DNA of 64,000 nucleotides from Erwinia rhapontici (GTDB lineage: Bacteria; Pseudomonadota; Gammaproteobacteria; Enterobacterales; Enterobacteriaceae), in assembly GCF_012271765.1 (NCBI RefSeq), contig NZ_VRKO01000016.1, positions 496,001-560,000 on the forward strand, written 5' to 3'. A model generated the notes under the pieces. That model had not been told where the DNA came from, did not search any database, and was given only the letters and a program-made list of their open reading frames with translations. Positions 57,026-64,000 of the stretch are shown one piece after another (positions within the stretch are counted from its first letter, which is position 1; each line of letters opens with the position of its first letter). The translations under genes were made by a program, and so were the position numbers.

Positions 57026-57637
57026 ATGTCCAGGCGAGTCTGGCTGGCAATGGCCACTTTAGCCCTCGGGGGCTGCCGTATTGTGTCACAGCAGGAGCTG
57101 GCCGATTTAAAAAATCCGCCCAACCCCGCGATGGCAAATGTCACCGCCACGTATCAGCAAAAAATCGTGCCACAAATTGTCAGCGAGGCAAAACCGCTCG
57201 ACGAACTGATGAAGTCGCTGGCCACAGCAAAAGATTTTGATGCGGCCTGTAAACAGTGGGGATACCGCAGTCAGGATGAGAACCCGTGTGTGTTCAGCAT
57301 CAAAATTCAGGGCACGGTTACTGAGGTGAATACCACCTCACGCAGTGGAAAAATGACCATTAAAGACGTCAGCGGACAGCAGGTCGTGGTGCAGATTGGC
57401 CCGATTATTCGCGGTACCGCGCTGCGCGACGCTTATAAGGGGGTCAGCTATCAGGACTTCAACGATCAGGTGCTGTTTGGTGATTATGGTAAGGCGATCA
57501 ATAACCTGGCGTCAGATGAGGTGAAAAAGCTGCAACCGAAAGTCGGTGAAAGCGTTGAGGTTGATGGGGTCTTCAGCAGTTGGGATGTGCCGCAAACACC
57601 ACCGGATGTCACCCCGGCTCACGTGGTACGCAAGTAG
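57026..57637 (+). CDS. DUF2291 family lipoprotein
   Basis: A 203-residue lipoprotein precursor with lipobox LALGGC (Cys ~16). The rest is a DUF2291-type domain with CKQWGYRSQDENPCVFSIKI and KGVSYQDFNDQVLFGDYGKA, where an OB-like beta fold is likely. Such proteins are regularly encoded with ribose-type ABC importers, but their role is unknown; assistance to the importer at the envelope is plausible. It is 8 bp from the ATPase gene. Confidence 0.8.
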   Translation: MSRRVWLAMATLALGGCRIVSQQELADLKNPPNPAMANVTATYQQKIVPQIVSEAKPLDELMKSLATAKDFDAACKQWGYRSQDENPCVFSIKIQGTVTEVNTTSRSGKMTIKDVSGQQVVVQIGPIIRGTALRDAYKGVSYQDFNDQVLFGDYGKAINNLASDEVKKLQPKVGESVEVDGVFSSWDVPQTPPDVTPAHVVRK

Positions 57638-57644
57638 AGGGCTC

Positions 57645-59198
57645 ATGATGGCTGAATATCAAATCGACCCGCTGTTATCGCCGGATCAGCTGCCTGAAGT
57701 GGTGATTGAAACGCGTGATGTGTCGCGTATCTATCCTGGCGTGACCGCGCTGGACCAGGTGAACTACCGCGTGTATCGCAACAAGGTCAACGTATTAATC
57801 GGTGAGAACGGTGCCGGTAAATCCACCATGATGAAAATGCTGGCCGGAGTGGAGGTGCCGTCCTCCGGGCAGATTTTTCTCGACGGAGAACCCGTGTCGC
57901 TGCACTCGACCCAGCAGGCTGAGAAGCACGGGATCAGTATCATTTTTCAGGAACTGAATCTGTTCCCGAATATGAATGTGATGGACAACATCTTTATCGG
58001 TAATGAGTTTTTCCAGCGCGGCCGGATTAACGAAAAATATCAGTACCAGCTGGCGAAAGCCCTGCTGGAACGGCTGGAGCTGGATGTGGACCCTTATGCG
58101 CCGCTCGGTGAGCTGGGCATCGGTCACCAGCAGCTGGTGGAAATTGCGCGTGCACTGTCGAAAGACACCCGGGTACTGATTATGGATGAACCGACCTCGG
58201 CGCTCAGCCAGTCGGAAGTCAAAGTCCTGTTTAACGTGATTGCGGCGCTGAAGCGGCGTGGCGTCACCATTATCTATATCTCGCACCGTCTGGAAGAGCT
58301 GATGGAGATCGGCGATCACATCACCATCTTCCGTGACGGGCGTTTTATCAGCGAACGTGATGTGCGCGATGCCAGCGTGCCGTGGATCATCGCCCAGATG
58401 GTAGGCGATAAGAAAAAGCAGTTCGACTATGCCGCCGCAACGCAGGGAGAGGTGGTGCTGGACGTCAGCGGACTCACCGCGCTGCGTCAGGATGGTGGCT
58501 ACAAGCTGAACGATGTGACGTTCTCACTGCGGAAAGGTGAAGTGGTGGGCATTTACGGCCTGCTGGGCGCCGGGCGTACCGAGCTGTTTAAAGGTCTGAT
58601 AGGACTGATGGGCTGCCAGAGCGGCCGCGTGGTGTTGAACGGCGAAGTACTGGACAAGCGTGATTTTCAGTACCGATTGAAAAAGGGCATCGCGCTGGTG
58701 CCGGAAGATCGTAAAGGCGAGGGGATGATCGGCATGATGTCGATCAAAACCAATATGACCTTGAGCGATCTCAGTCTGCGCGGCTTTCGTCGGGCGCTGG
58801 GGCTGTTGCGTCCGCAGCAGGAGAGCGAAAAGGTGAACGACATGGTGCAACGCCTGGCGATCAAGGTCAGCGATACCGATCTGCCCATCACCTCTCTGAG
58901 CGGCGGTAATCAGCAAAAAGTGGTGCTGGGCAAGGCACTGATGACCGGCCCGGAAGTGGTGCTGCTGGATGAACCGACGCGGGGGATTGATGTCGGTGCC
59001 AAAACCGATGTGTATCAACTGATCGGCAAAATGGCCCAGGAGGGGCTGGCCGTGATGTTTTCGTCCTCGGAACTGGATGAGGTGATGGCGCTGGCCGACC
59101 GCATTTTGGTGATGGCGGATGGGCGTATTACCGCTGACCTGCTGCGTGCTGATGCCACGCGCGAAACGTTAATCACTGCGTCGACACCGCACGAATAA
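57645..59198 (+). CDS. Sugar ABC transporter ATP-binding protein (two ABC domains)
   Basis: A 517-residue RbsA-type tandem ATPase. The N-terminal domain has Walker A IGENGAGKST, the LSGGQ-like LGIGHQQLVEIARALS and Walker B VLIMDEPTSAL. The C-terminal domain has the degenerate Walker A GLLGAGRTEL usual for this family, LSGGNQQKVVLGKAL and VVLLDEPTRGID. The start is MMAEYQ at 57645 after GGG; an ATG one codon later is equally possible. Confidence 0.95.
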   Translation: MMAEYQIDPLLSPDQLPEVVIETRDVSRIYPGVTALDQVNYRVYRNKVNVLIGENGAGKSTMMKMLAGVEVPSSGQIFLDGEPVSLHSTQQAEKHGISIIFQELNLFPNMNVMDNIFIGNEFFQRGRINEKYQYQLAKALLERLELDVDPYAPLGELGIGHQQLVEIARALSKDTRVLIMDEPTSALSQSEVKVLFNVIAALKRRGVTIIYISHRLEELMEIGDHITIFRDGRFISERDVRDASVPWIIAQMVGDKKKQFDYAAATQGEVVLDVSGLTALRQDGGYKLNDVTFSLRKGEVVGIYGLLGAGRTELFKGLIGLMGCQSGRVVLNGEVLDKRDFQYRLKKGIALVPEDRKGEGMIGMMSIKTNMTLSDLSLRGFRRALGLLRPQQESEKVNDMVQRLAIKVSDTDLPITSLSGGNQQKVVLGKALMTGPEVVLLDEPTRGIDVGAKTDVYQLIGKMAQEGLAVMFSSSELDEVMALADRILVMADGRITADLLRADATRETLITASTPHE

Positions 59199-59218
59199 GC
59201 GGGCTTGAGGAAGAAAAA

Positions 59219-60286
59219 ATGAATCAAAAATATCTGCTGTATATGTACCTGCTGAAAGCCAGAACGTTTATTGCCTTGCTGATTGTGGTGGGCTTTTTCA
59301 GTGTGATGGTGCCGAACTTCCTGACCCTGTCCAATGTGCTGATTATGACGCAGCACGTGGCGATCACCGGCCTGCTGGCGATTGGCATGACGCTGGTGAT
59401 TCTGACGGGCGGGATTGACCTCTCCGTTGGGGCGGTGGCGGGCATTTGTGGAATGGTGGCCGGGGCGCTGCTGACCAGCGGTGTCCCTCTCTGGGGCGGA
59501 CAGGTGTTGTTTCTTAACGTCCCGGAAGTGATCCTCGCGGTGGCGTTGTTCGGGGTGGTGCTGGGGTTGATCAACGGTACGGTGATCACCCGTCTTGGCG
59601 TCGCGCCCTTTATCTGTACGCTCGGCATGATGTATATCGCCCGCGGCGCGGCGCTGCTGTTTAACGACGGCAGCACCTACGCCAACCTGGTTGGCGTGCC
59701 GCAGTTGGGCAATACCGGGTTTTCACTGCTTGGTTCGGGCAGCTTCCTTGGCGTCTACTTTCCGATCTGGCTGATGATCGGTTTCCTGCTGATTGGGCTG
59801 TATATCACGCGTAAAACCCCGCTGGGCCGCTATATCTATGCGGCGGGTGGCAATGAATCTGCCGCCCGTCTGGCCGGTGTGCCGATTATCAAAGTGAAAG
59901 TCTTTGTCTACGCCTTTTCCGGTCTGTGTGCCGCGCTGGTCGGGCTGGTGGTGGCGTCGCAGCTGCAAACTGCGCATCCGATGACCGGGAATATGTTTGA
60001 GATGGATGCCATTGGGGCCACGGTGCTTGGTGGTACGGCACTGGCCGGGGGACGCGGACGTGTGTCCGGATCGATCATCGGTGCCTTTGTGATTGTCTTC
60101 CTGGCCGATGGCATGGTGATGATGGGCGTCAGCGATTTCTGGCAGATGGTGATCAAAGGGCTGGTGATTGTCACCGCCGTTGTCATCGACCAGTTCCAGC
60201 AGAAGCTGCAAAGCAAAGTGGTGTTGATGCGTCGCCATGAAAAAAAGCAGGCGGCCGCGCCGCTCTCTGAGGTCAGCCATGGCTAG
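59219..60286 (+). CDS. Sugar ABC transporter permease (RbsC type)
   Basis: A 355-residue inner-membrane protein of the BPD_transp_2 family with about ten helices. It shows LLAIGMTLVILTGGIDLSVG, FICTLGMMYIARGAALLF, AAGGNESAARLAGV (the ATPase coupling motif) and TVLGGTALAGGRGRVSGS. It forms a homodimeric pore with the tandem ATPase. The C-terminus overlaps the start of the kinase gene by 8 bp. Confidence 0.95.
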   Translation: MNQKYLLYMYLLKARTFIALLIVVGFFSVMVPNFLTLSNVLIMTQHVAITGLLAIGMTLVILTGGIDLSVGAVAGICGMVAGALLTSGVPLWGGQVLFLNVPEVILAVALFGVVLGLINGTVITRLGVAPFICTLGMMYIARGAALLFNDGSTYANLVGVPQLGNTGFSLLGSGSFLGVYFPIWLMIGFLLIGLYITRKTPLGRYIYAAGGNESAARLAGVPIIKVKVFVYAFSGLCAALVGLVVASQLQTAHPMTGNMFEMDAIGATVLGGTALAGGRGRVSGSIIGAFVIVFLADGMVMMGVSDFWQMVIKGLVIVTAVVIDQFQQKLQSKVVLMRRHEKKQAAAPLSEVSHG

Positions 60287-61784
60287 AGAACTGATTGTTG
60301 CGCTGGATGAAGGGACCAGCAATGTGAAAGCGGTGGCGATTGATGCTCGCGGTGAAGTGGTGGCAAAAGCGTCCCGCCCGCTCACGGTTGCCACGCCGCA
60401 GCCGGGCTGGGTTGAACAGGATGGACTCACGCTGCTTAACGCATCGCTGACGGTGCTGCGCGAAGTGCTCAACACCGTGGGCGAAAATCGGGTGGCGGCA
60501 CTGGCCATCAGCAATCAGCGCGAGACGGCCATCGGCTGGGAGCGCCACAGTGGTCGCCCTATTGGGCCTGCGCTGACCTGGCAGTGTTCACGCTCAGGTG
60601 TCTTCTGCGATCGGCTCAAACGCGATAATCAGGAGGGGCTGATCCGTGCCATTACCGGGTTACCGGTGGCACCGCTGTTTTCAGCATCGAAAATGCGCTG
60701 GCTGCTGGATAACACGCCGGAGGGGCATTCGCGTGCCGACAGCGGCGAGATTTGCCTCGGTACCATCGATGCCTGGCTGCTATGGAACCTGAGCGGCGGG
60801 CAGCAGTTCCGCTGCGATACCTCGAATGCATCACGTACCCAGCTGTTAAATCTGCACAGCGGCGGCTGGGATGAATCGATGCTGGCGCTGTTTGGCATCC
60901 CGCGTGCCGCGCTGCCGGAAATTTGCCCCTCAGGTAGCCTGTTTGGCGTGACCCTCGGTCTGGCCGGTATTCCCGATGGGCTGCCCATCATGGCCATGGT
61001 CGGGGATTCCCATGCCGCATTGTACGGTCACGGACTGGGGGCACCGGGCGGGGTGAAAGCCACCTATGGCACCGGATCGTCGGTGATGGCACCTCTGGGC
61101 CAGGCGGATACCAGTATCACCTCGCTGGCAACCACCGTGGCCTGGCATGATGGCCAGCGGCTGGTTTACGGTCTTGAAGGCAATATTCCTCATACCGGGG
61201 ACGGCGTGGCGTGGATGGCGCAGGCGACCGGACTGACCGATGGTAAAGGTCTGGTGCTGAGCCGCGCGCTACATGAGCTGCCCGCCAGTATCGATTCGAC
61301 TCTCGGCGTCTATTTTGTTCCGGCGCTGACCGGAACCGGCGCTCCCTGGTGGGATGACCAGGCGCGCGGCGTGATTTGTGGGCTCAGCCGGGGCGTAACG
61401 CCAGCACATTTGATCCGTGCGTCACTGGAAGCGATTGCCTACCAGATTGCCGATGTGATTGAGGCCATGCGCCTTCACCCGGGATTCCGTCTGGAGACAC
61501 TGATGGTGGATGGTGGCCCCACGCAAAATCCGTGGCTGATGCAGTTTCAGGCTGATCTGTTGGGTTGCCCGGTGGCCCGCAGCAGTACGCCAGAGCTGTC
61601 GGCGCTCGGTGCCGGGCTACTGGCACGACGGACGCTCGGCCAGCTTAATGACGAACAACTGCTGGCGCTGATACCAGAACATGATCTCTGGCAGCCCGAT
61701 CCGGGCCGCCATGAACGTTGCCAACAGAGCTGGCTGGGCTGGCAGGATGCGGTGAAACGTACCCTGTGGCAGCCGTCGCGTTAA
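60279..61784 (+). CDS. FGGY-family carbohydrate kinase
   Basis: A 501-residue kinase with N-terminal LIVALDEGTSNVKAVAID, ALAISNQRETAIGWER, GTIDAWLLWNLSGGQQFRCD, NASRTQLLNL, GDSHAALYGHG, YGTGSSVMAPLG and LMVDGGPTQNPWLMQFQ. It resembles the glycerol kinase branch, which also includes erythrulose- and apulose-type kinases. The start at 60279 overlaps the permease end. It presumably phosphorylates the imported sugar or its ketose product, giving the substrate of the transketolase. Confidence 0.92.
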   Translation: MARELIVALDEGTSNVKAVAIDARGEVVAKASRPLTVATPQPGWVEQDGLTLLNASLTVLREVLNTVGENRVAALAISNQRETAIGWERHSGRPIGPALTWQCSRSGVFCDRLKRDNQEGLIRAITGLPVAPLFSASKMRWLLDNTPEGHSRADSGEICLGTIDAWLLWNLSGGQQFRCDTSNASRTQLLNLHSGGWDESMLALFGIPRAALPEICPSGSLFGVTLGLAGIPDGLPIMAMVGDSHAALYGHGLGAPGGVKATYGTGSSVMAPLGQADTSITSLATTVAWHDGQRLVYGLEGNIPHTGDGVAWMAQATGLTDGKGLVLSRALHELPASIDSTLGVYFVPALTGTGAPWWDDQARGVICGLSRGVTPAHLIRASLEAIAYQIADVIEAMRLHPGFRLETLMVDGGPTQNPWLMQFQADLLGCPVARSSTPELSALGAGLLARRTLGQLNDEQLLALIPEHDLWQPDPGRHERCQQSWLGWQDAVKRTLWQPSR

Positions 61785-61807
61785 CTGCCGTGCAGTGTGG
61801 TTTGGTC

Positions 61808-62163
61808 GGGCGAGGCATGCCTCGCCCCTACAACACAGAAGGCTGTTACGGCCAGGTACCGATTTCCGTAGGGGTCAGGCATGCCTGCCTGCCCCTACAA
61901 CACAGAATGGCGTCACAGCTTTGTATCGAATTCCGTAGGGGTCAGGCACGCCTGCCCGGCCCTACAACACAGAATGGCGTCACAGCTTTGTATCGAATTC
62001 CGTAGGGGTCAGGCATGCCTGACCCGCCCCTACAACACAGAATGGCGTCACAGCTTTGTACCGAATTCCGTAGGGGTCAGGCACGCCTGACCCGCCCCTA
62101 CAACACAGAATGGCGTCACAGCTTTGTACCGAATTCCGTAGGGGTCAGGCATGCCTGACCCGT
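61808..62163. repeat. Tandem array of 67-68 bp units with palindromic cores
   Basis: Five copies of CCGTAGGGGTCAGGC start at 61866, 61933, 62000, 62068 and 62136 (periods 67, 67, 68, 68), preceded by a degenerate palindrome at 61808. Each core is GTAGGGGTCAGGC(A/C)(T/C)GCCTG...CCCCTAC, a long hairpin. The ~35 bp between cores (TACAACACAGAATGGCGTCA ...) is conserved as well. The last copy ends directly before AAGGAG of the following SDR gene. The array fills the gap between kinase and SDR genes; no gene is inside. Confidence 0.9.
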
Positions 62164-62179
62164 CATAAAGGAGCAACAG

Positions 62180-62977
62180 ATGAAACGTAATTTCAGTAAT
62201 AAAACCGTGGTGATCACGGGAGCATGTCGCGGTATTGGGGCGGGTATTGCCGAACGTTTTGCCAGAGACGGTGCAAACCTGGTGATGGTCTCCAACGCCG
62301 AGCGCGTGTTTGAAACCGCTGATCGGATAAAAGCCGCCTGGGGCAGTGAGATTCTGGCATTGCAGGTGGATGTCACCGATGAAGAGCAGGTGCAGGGGTT
62401 GTATCGCCAGGCTGCGGAACGTTTCGGGACGATTGACGTGTCGATCCAGAACGCCGGAGTGATCACCATCGACACGTTCGACAAAATGCCCAAAGCTGAC
62501 TTCGATAAAATCCTTGCGGTGAATACCACGGGCGTCTGGCTTTGCTGCCGCGAAGCCGCGAAGTATATGGTGAAACAGCAGTCCGGTAGCCTGATCAATA
62601 CATCGTCAGGGCAGGGGCGTCAGGGCTTTATCTATACGCCGCATTATGCCGCCAGCAAGATGGGAGTGATCGGGATTACGCAGAGCCTGTCACAGGAGCT
62701 GGCACCGTGGAATATCACCGTCAACGCGTTTTGTCCCGGCATTATCGAAAGCGAAATGTGGGATTACAATGACCGCGTATGGGGTGAAATCCTTAGTACC
62801 GACAGTAAAAAATATGGCAAAGGCGAGCTGATGGCGGAATGGGTGCAGGGTATTCCGTTAAAACGCGCGGGGCAGCCGGACGATGTTGCCGGGCTGGTGG
62901 CTTTCCTCGCCTCTGATGATGCACGCTATATTACCGGGCAGACGATCAACGTCGACGGTGGTCTGATTATGTCCTGA
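62180..62977 (+). CDS. SDR-family polyol dehydrogenase
   Basis: A 265-residue classical SDR with VVITGACRGIGAGIAERFA, NAGVITID, catalytic YAASK and GQTINVDGGLIMS. The segment CPGIIESEMWDYNDRVWG resembles sugar alcohol dehydrogenases (sorbitol/xylitol/galactitol type). A strong AAGGAG lies 7 bp upstream, directly at the edge of the repeat array. It probably belongs to the same catabolic unit, but the intervening 395 bp array may uncouple its expression. Confidence 0.88.
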   Translation: MKRNFSNKTVVITGACRGIGAGIAERFARDGANLVMVSNAERVFETADRIKAAWGSEILALQVDVTDEEQVQGLYRQAAERFGTIDVSIQNAGVITIDTFDKMPKADFDKILAVNTTGVWLCCREAAKYMVKQQSGSLINTSSGQGRQGFIYTPHYAASKMGVIGITQSLSQELAPWNITVNAFCPGIIESEMWDYNDRVWGEILSTDSKKYGKGELMAEWVQGIPLKRAGQPDDVAGLVAFLASDDARYITGQTINVDGGLIMS

Positions 62978-63158
62978 TGCGTTGCGGTGGCCGATTTTGT
63001 TCCATTCGTGCCACCGTCATTCTGCTCCGCCGAAAAGTCTTTATACTCTCTCCGGTCATGCACTACCCGGCGAAAAGTCGTCTTCGCCTGCCTGACACAT
63101 GCTGACATTTATCTACGGGATCACAGGATGATCCCGGTCACCTGACGAGTAGAGCAAC

Positions 63159-64000
63159 ATGAAATACTTCATTTTATTGATGTGGATAATTACCGTACTG
63201 TATGTGCACTGGAGAGGGAAGGTTCGTTACGGCTTCTGGCGTCAGCTGGCTGACCATTCTACCTTTGTCGCTCCCCTTAACTGTTTTATGTATCTGTTTT
63301 CCCGCATTCCCACCACGCCCTTTCTTTCACCTCATCACTTCCCCGAGCTTGCTGAGCTGCGTGACAACTGGCAGTCGATTCGTGACGAAGGCGAGGCGCT
63401 GCTGGCGTCAGAGCAGATTAAAGCCTCGGACCGCTATAACGATGCCGGGTTTAACTCGTTTTTTAGAACCGGTTGGAAACGCTTTTATCTGAAATGGTAT
63501 GACGAGGCACATCCCTCTGCGATGTCTCTCTGCCCGCGTACCACCGCGCTGTTGCGCGGTATTCCATCGATCAAAGCCGCCATGTTTGCCTCACTCCCGG
63601 ACGGCAGCCGCCTGCCGCGCCACCGCGATCCGTATGCCGGATCGCTGCGCTACCACCTTGGCTTGATCACCCCGAATGATGACCGCTGCTTTATTGAAGT
63701 GGATGGTGAACGTTACAGCTGGCGTGACGGCGAGGGTGTGGTGTTTGATGAAACCTATATTCACTATGCTGAGAATCACAGCGGGCAGCCTCGATTGATC
63801 CTGTTTTGCGATATTGAGCGGCCGATGATCTGGCGCTGGACGCAGGCAGTGAATCACTGGCTTGGCCGTCATCTGGTGGGGGCGGCTGCGGCCCCCAATA
63901 ATAACGGTGACCGTACCGGGGGCATTAACCGGGTGTTCAAATATCTCTATGCGGTGCGCAAGGTCGGGAAACGCCTGAAGGCGTGGAATAAGCCGATATA
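63159..64000 (+). CDS. lpxO: Lipid A 2-hydroxylase LpxO (3' end outside the window)
   Basis: The reading frame from ATG 63159 remains open to the window end (280 codons), slightly less than the ~300 residues of LpxO. The N-terminus has one membrane helix (FILLMWIITVLYVHW), then FWRQLADHSTFVAPLN, FNSFFRTGWKRFYLKWYD and the Fe(II)/2-oxoglutarate motif LPRHRDPYAGSLRYHLGL (His-x-Asp) with distal His in IHYAENHS. LpxO hydroxylates the secondary myristate of lipid A at C-2 at the inner membrane, using O2. Start and sequence match my recollection of Salmonella LpxO. It is separated from the SDR gene by 181 bp, so it is probably independent. Confidence 0.93.
   Translation, partial: MKYFILLMWIITVLYVHWRGKVRYGFWRQLADHSTFVAPLNCFMYLFSRIPTTPFLSPHHFPELAELRDNWQSIRDEGEALLASEQIKASDRYNDAGFNSFFRTGWKRFYLKWYDEAHPSAMSLCPRTTALLRGIPSIKAAMFASLPDGSRLPRHRDPYAGSLRYHLGLITPNDDRCFIEVDGERYSWRDGEGVVFDETYIHYAENHSGQPRLILFCDIERPMIWRWTQAVNHWLGRHLVGAAAAPNNNGDRTGGINRVFKYLYAVRKVGKRLKAWNKPI

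Noticed and set aside
61808..62163. CRISPR array
   Set aside because: The units repeat entirely, including the sequence between palindromes, so there are no variable spacers; no cas genes are nearby.

Overview
This 64 kb window is chromosomal DNA of a plant- or environment-associated member of the Enterobacterales, most likely Erwiniaceae (Erwinia/Pantoea type). The backbone has the classic enterobacterial gene order lolB-ispE-prs / hemA-prfA-prmC-sirB2-sirB1-kdsA, plus pth, ychH, ychF, hslJ, chaA, chaB, chaC and lpxO. These proteins look nearly identical to E. coli family members as I remember them. Accessory blocks are slotted between these conserved genes. No tRNA, rRNA, prophage, transposase or CRISPR array was recognised. 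The assignment to Erwiniaceae is an inference from gene content.

Layout. (1) 1-7249: a complete-looking bacterial sphingolipid (ceramide) locus: serine palmitoyltransferase, its own acyl carrier protein, an NAD-dependent ceramide reductase-type epimerase, a fatty-acyl-AMP ligase and a GNAT-type ceramide synthase candidate. It faces a divergent LptF/LptG-like permease pair. (2) 7250-9776: AT-rich accessory stretch with repeat elements, a membrane-embedded alpha/beta hydrolase and a truncated NIPSNAP-like remnant. (3) 9777-18482: ychF, pth and ychH, with the usual pth-ychF neighbourhood split by a SulP transporter and a YdiV-like degenerate EAL protein, then a diguanylate cyclase and an MFS exporter with its LysR regulator. 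(4) 18483-27349: the conserved core block, with an ERIC element between ispE and prs. (5) 27491-37397: chaA and chaB, then a complete sucrose PTS regulon (scrR, B, A, Y, K) inserted before chaC. About 690 bp of inverted repeat lies between scrY and scrK.

(6) 37466-46435: a reduced type VI secretion locus with only kinase PpkA, phosphatase PppA, FHA protein, TagF, a C-terminally short TssM, TssL with an OmpA-like domain, and two exported accessory proteins. Sheath, tube, baseplate and ClpV genes are absent from the window. (7) 46930-52240: a nitrite-assimilation unit: NasR, a sigma-54 promoter, an antitermination leader, a NirB-NirD fusion and CobA (siroheme). There are no nitrate transport or nitrate reductase genes. 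(8) 52183-62977: a DeoR-regulated carbohydrate operon: split transketolase, two SDR dehydrogenases, an ABC importer with a DUF2291 lipoprotein, and an FGGY kinase. It probably serves an unusual sugar or polyol. The last dehydrogenase is preceded by a tandem array of 67-68 bp palindromic units. (9) 63159-end: lpxO, cut by the window edge.

How the parts fit: the sphingolipid genes, the LptFG-like pair and lpxO all bear on outer-membrane lipid composition. The sucrose regulon and the transketolase operon point to plant-derived carbon. NasR/NirBD/CobA gives nitrite assimilation under nitrogen control. Intergenic regions carry several families of palindromic repeats, including a twin-hairpin motif whose stems differ between copies but remain paired while the loops are conserved.
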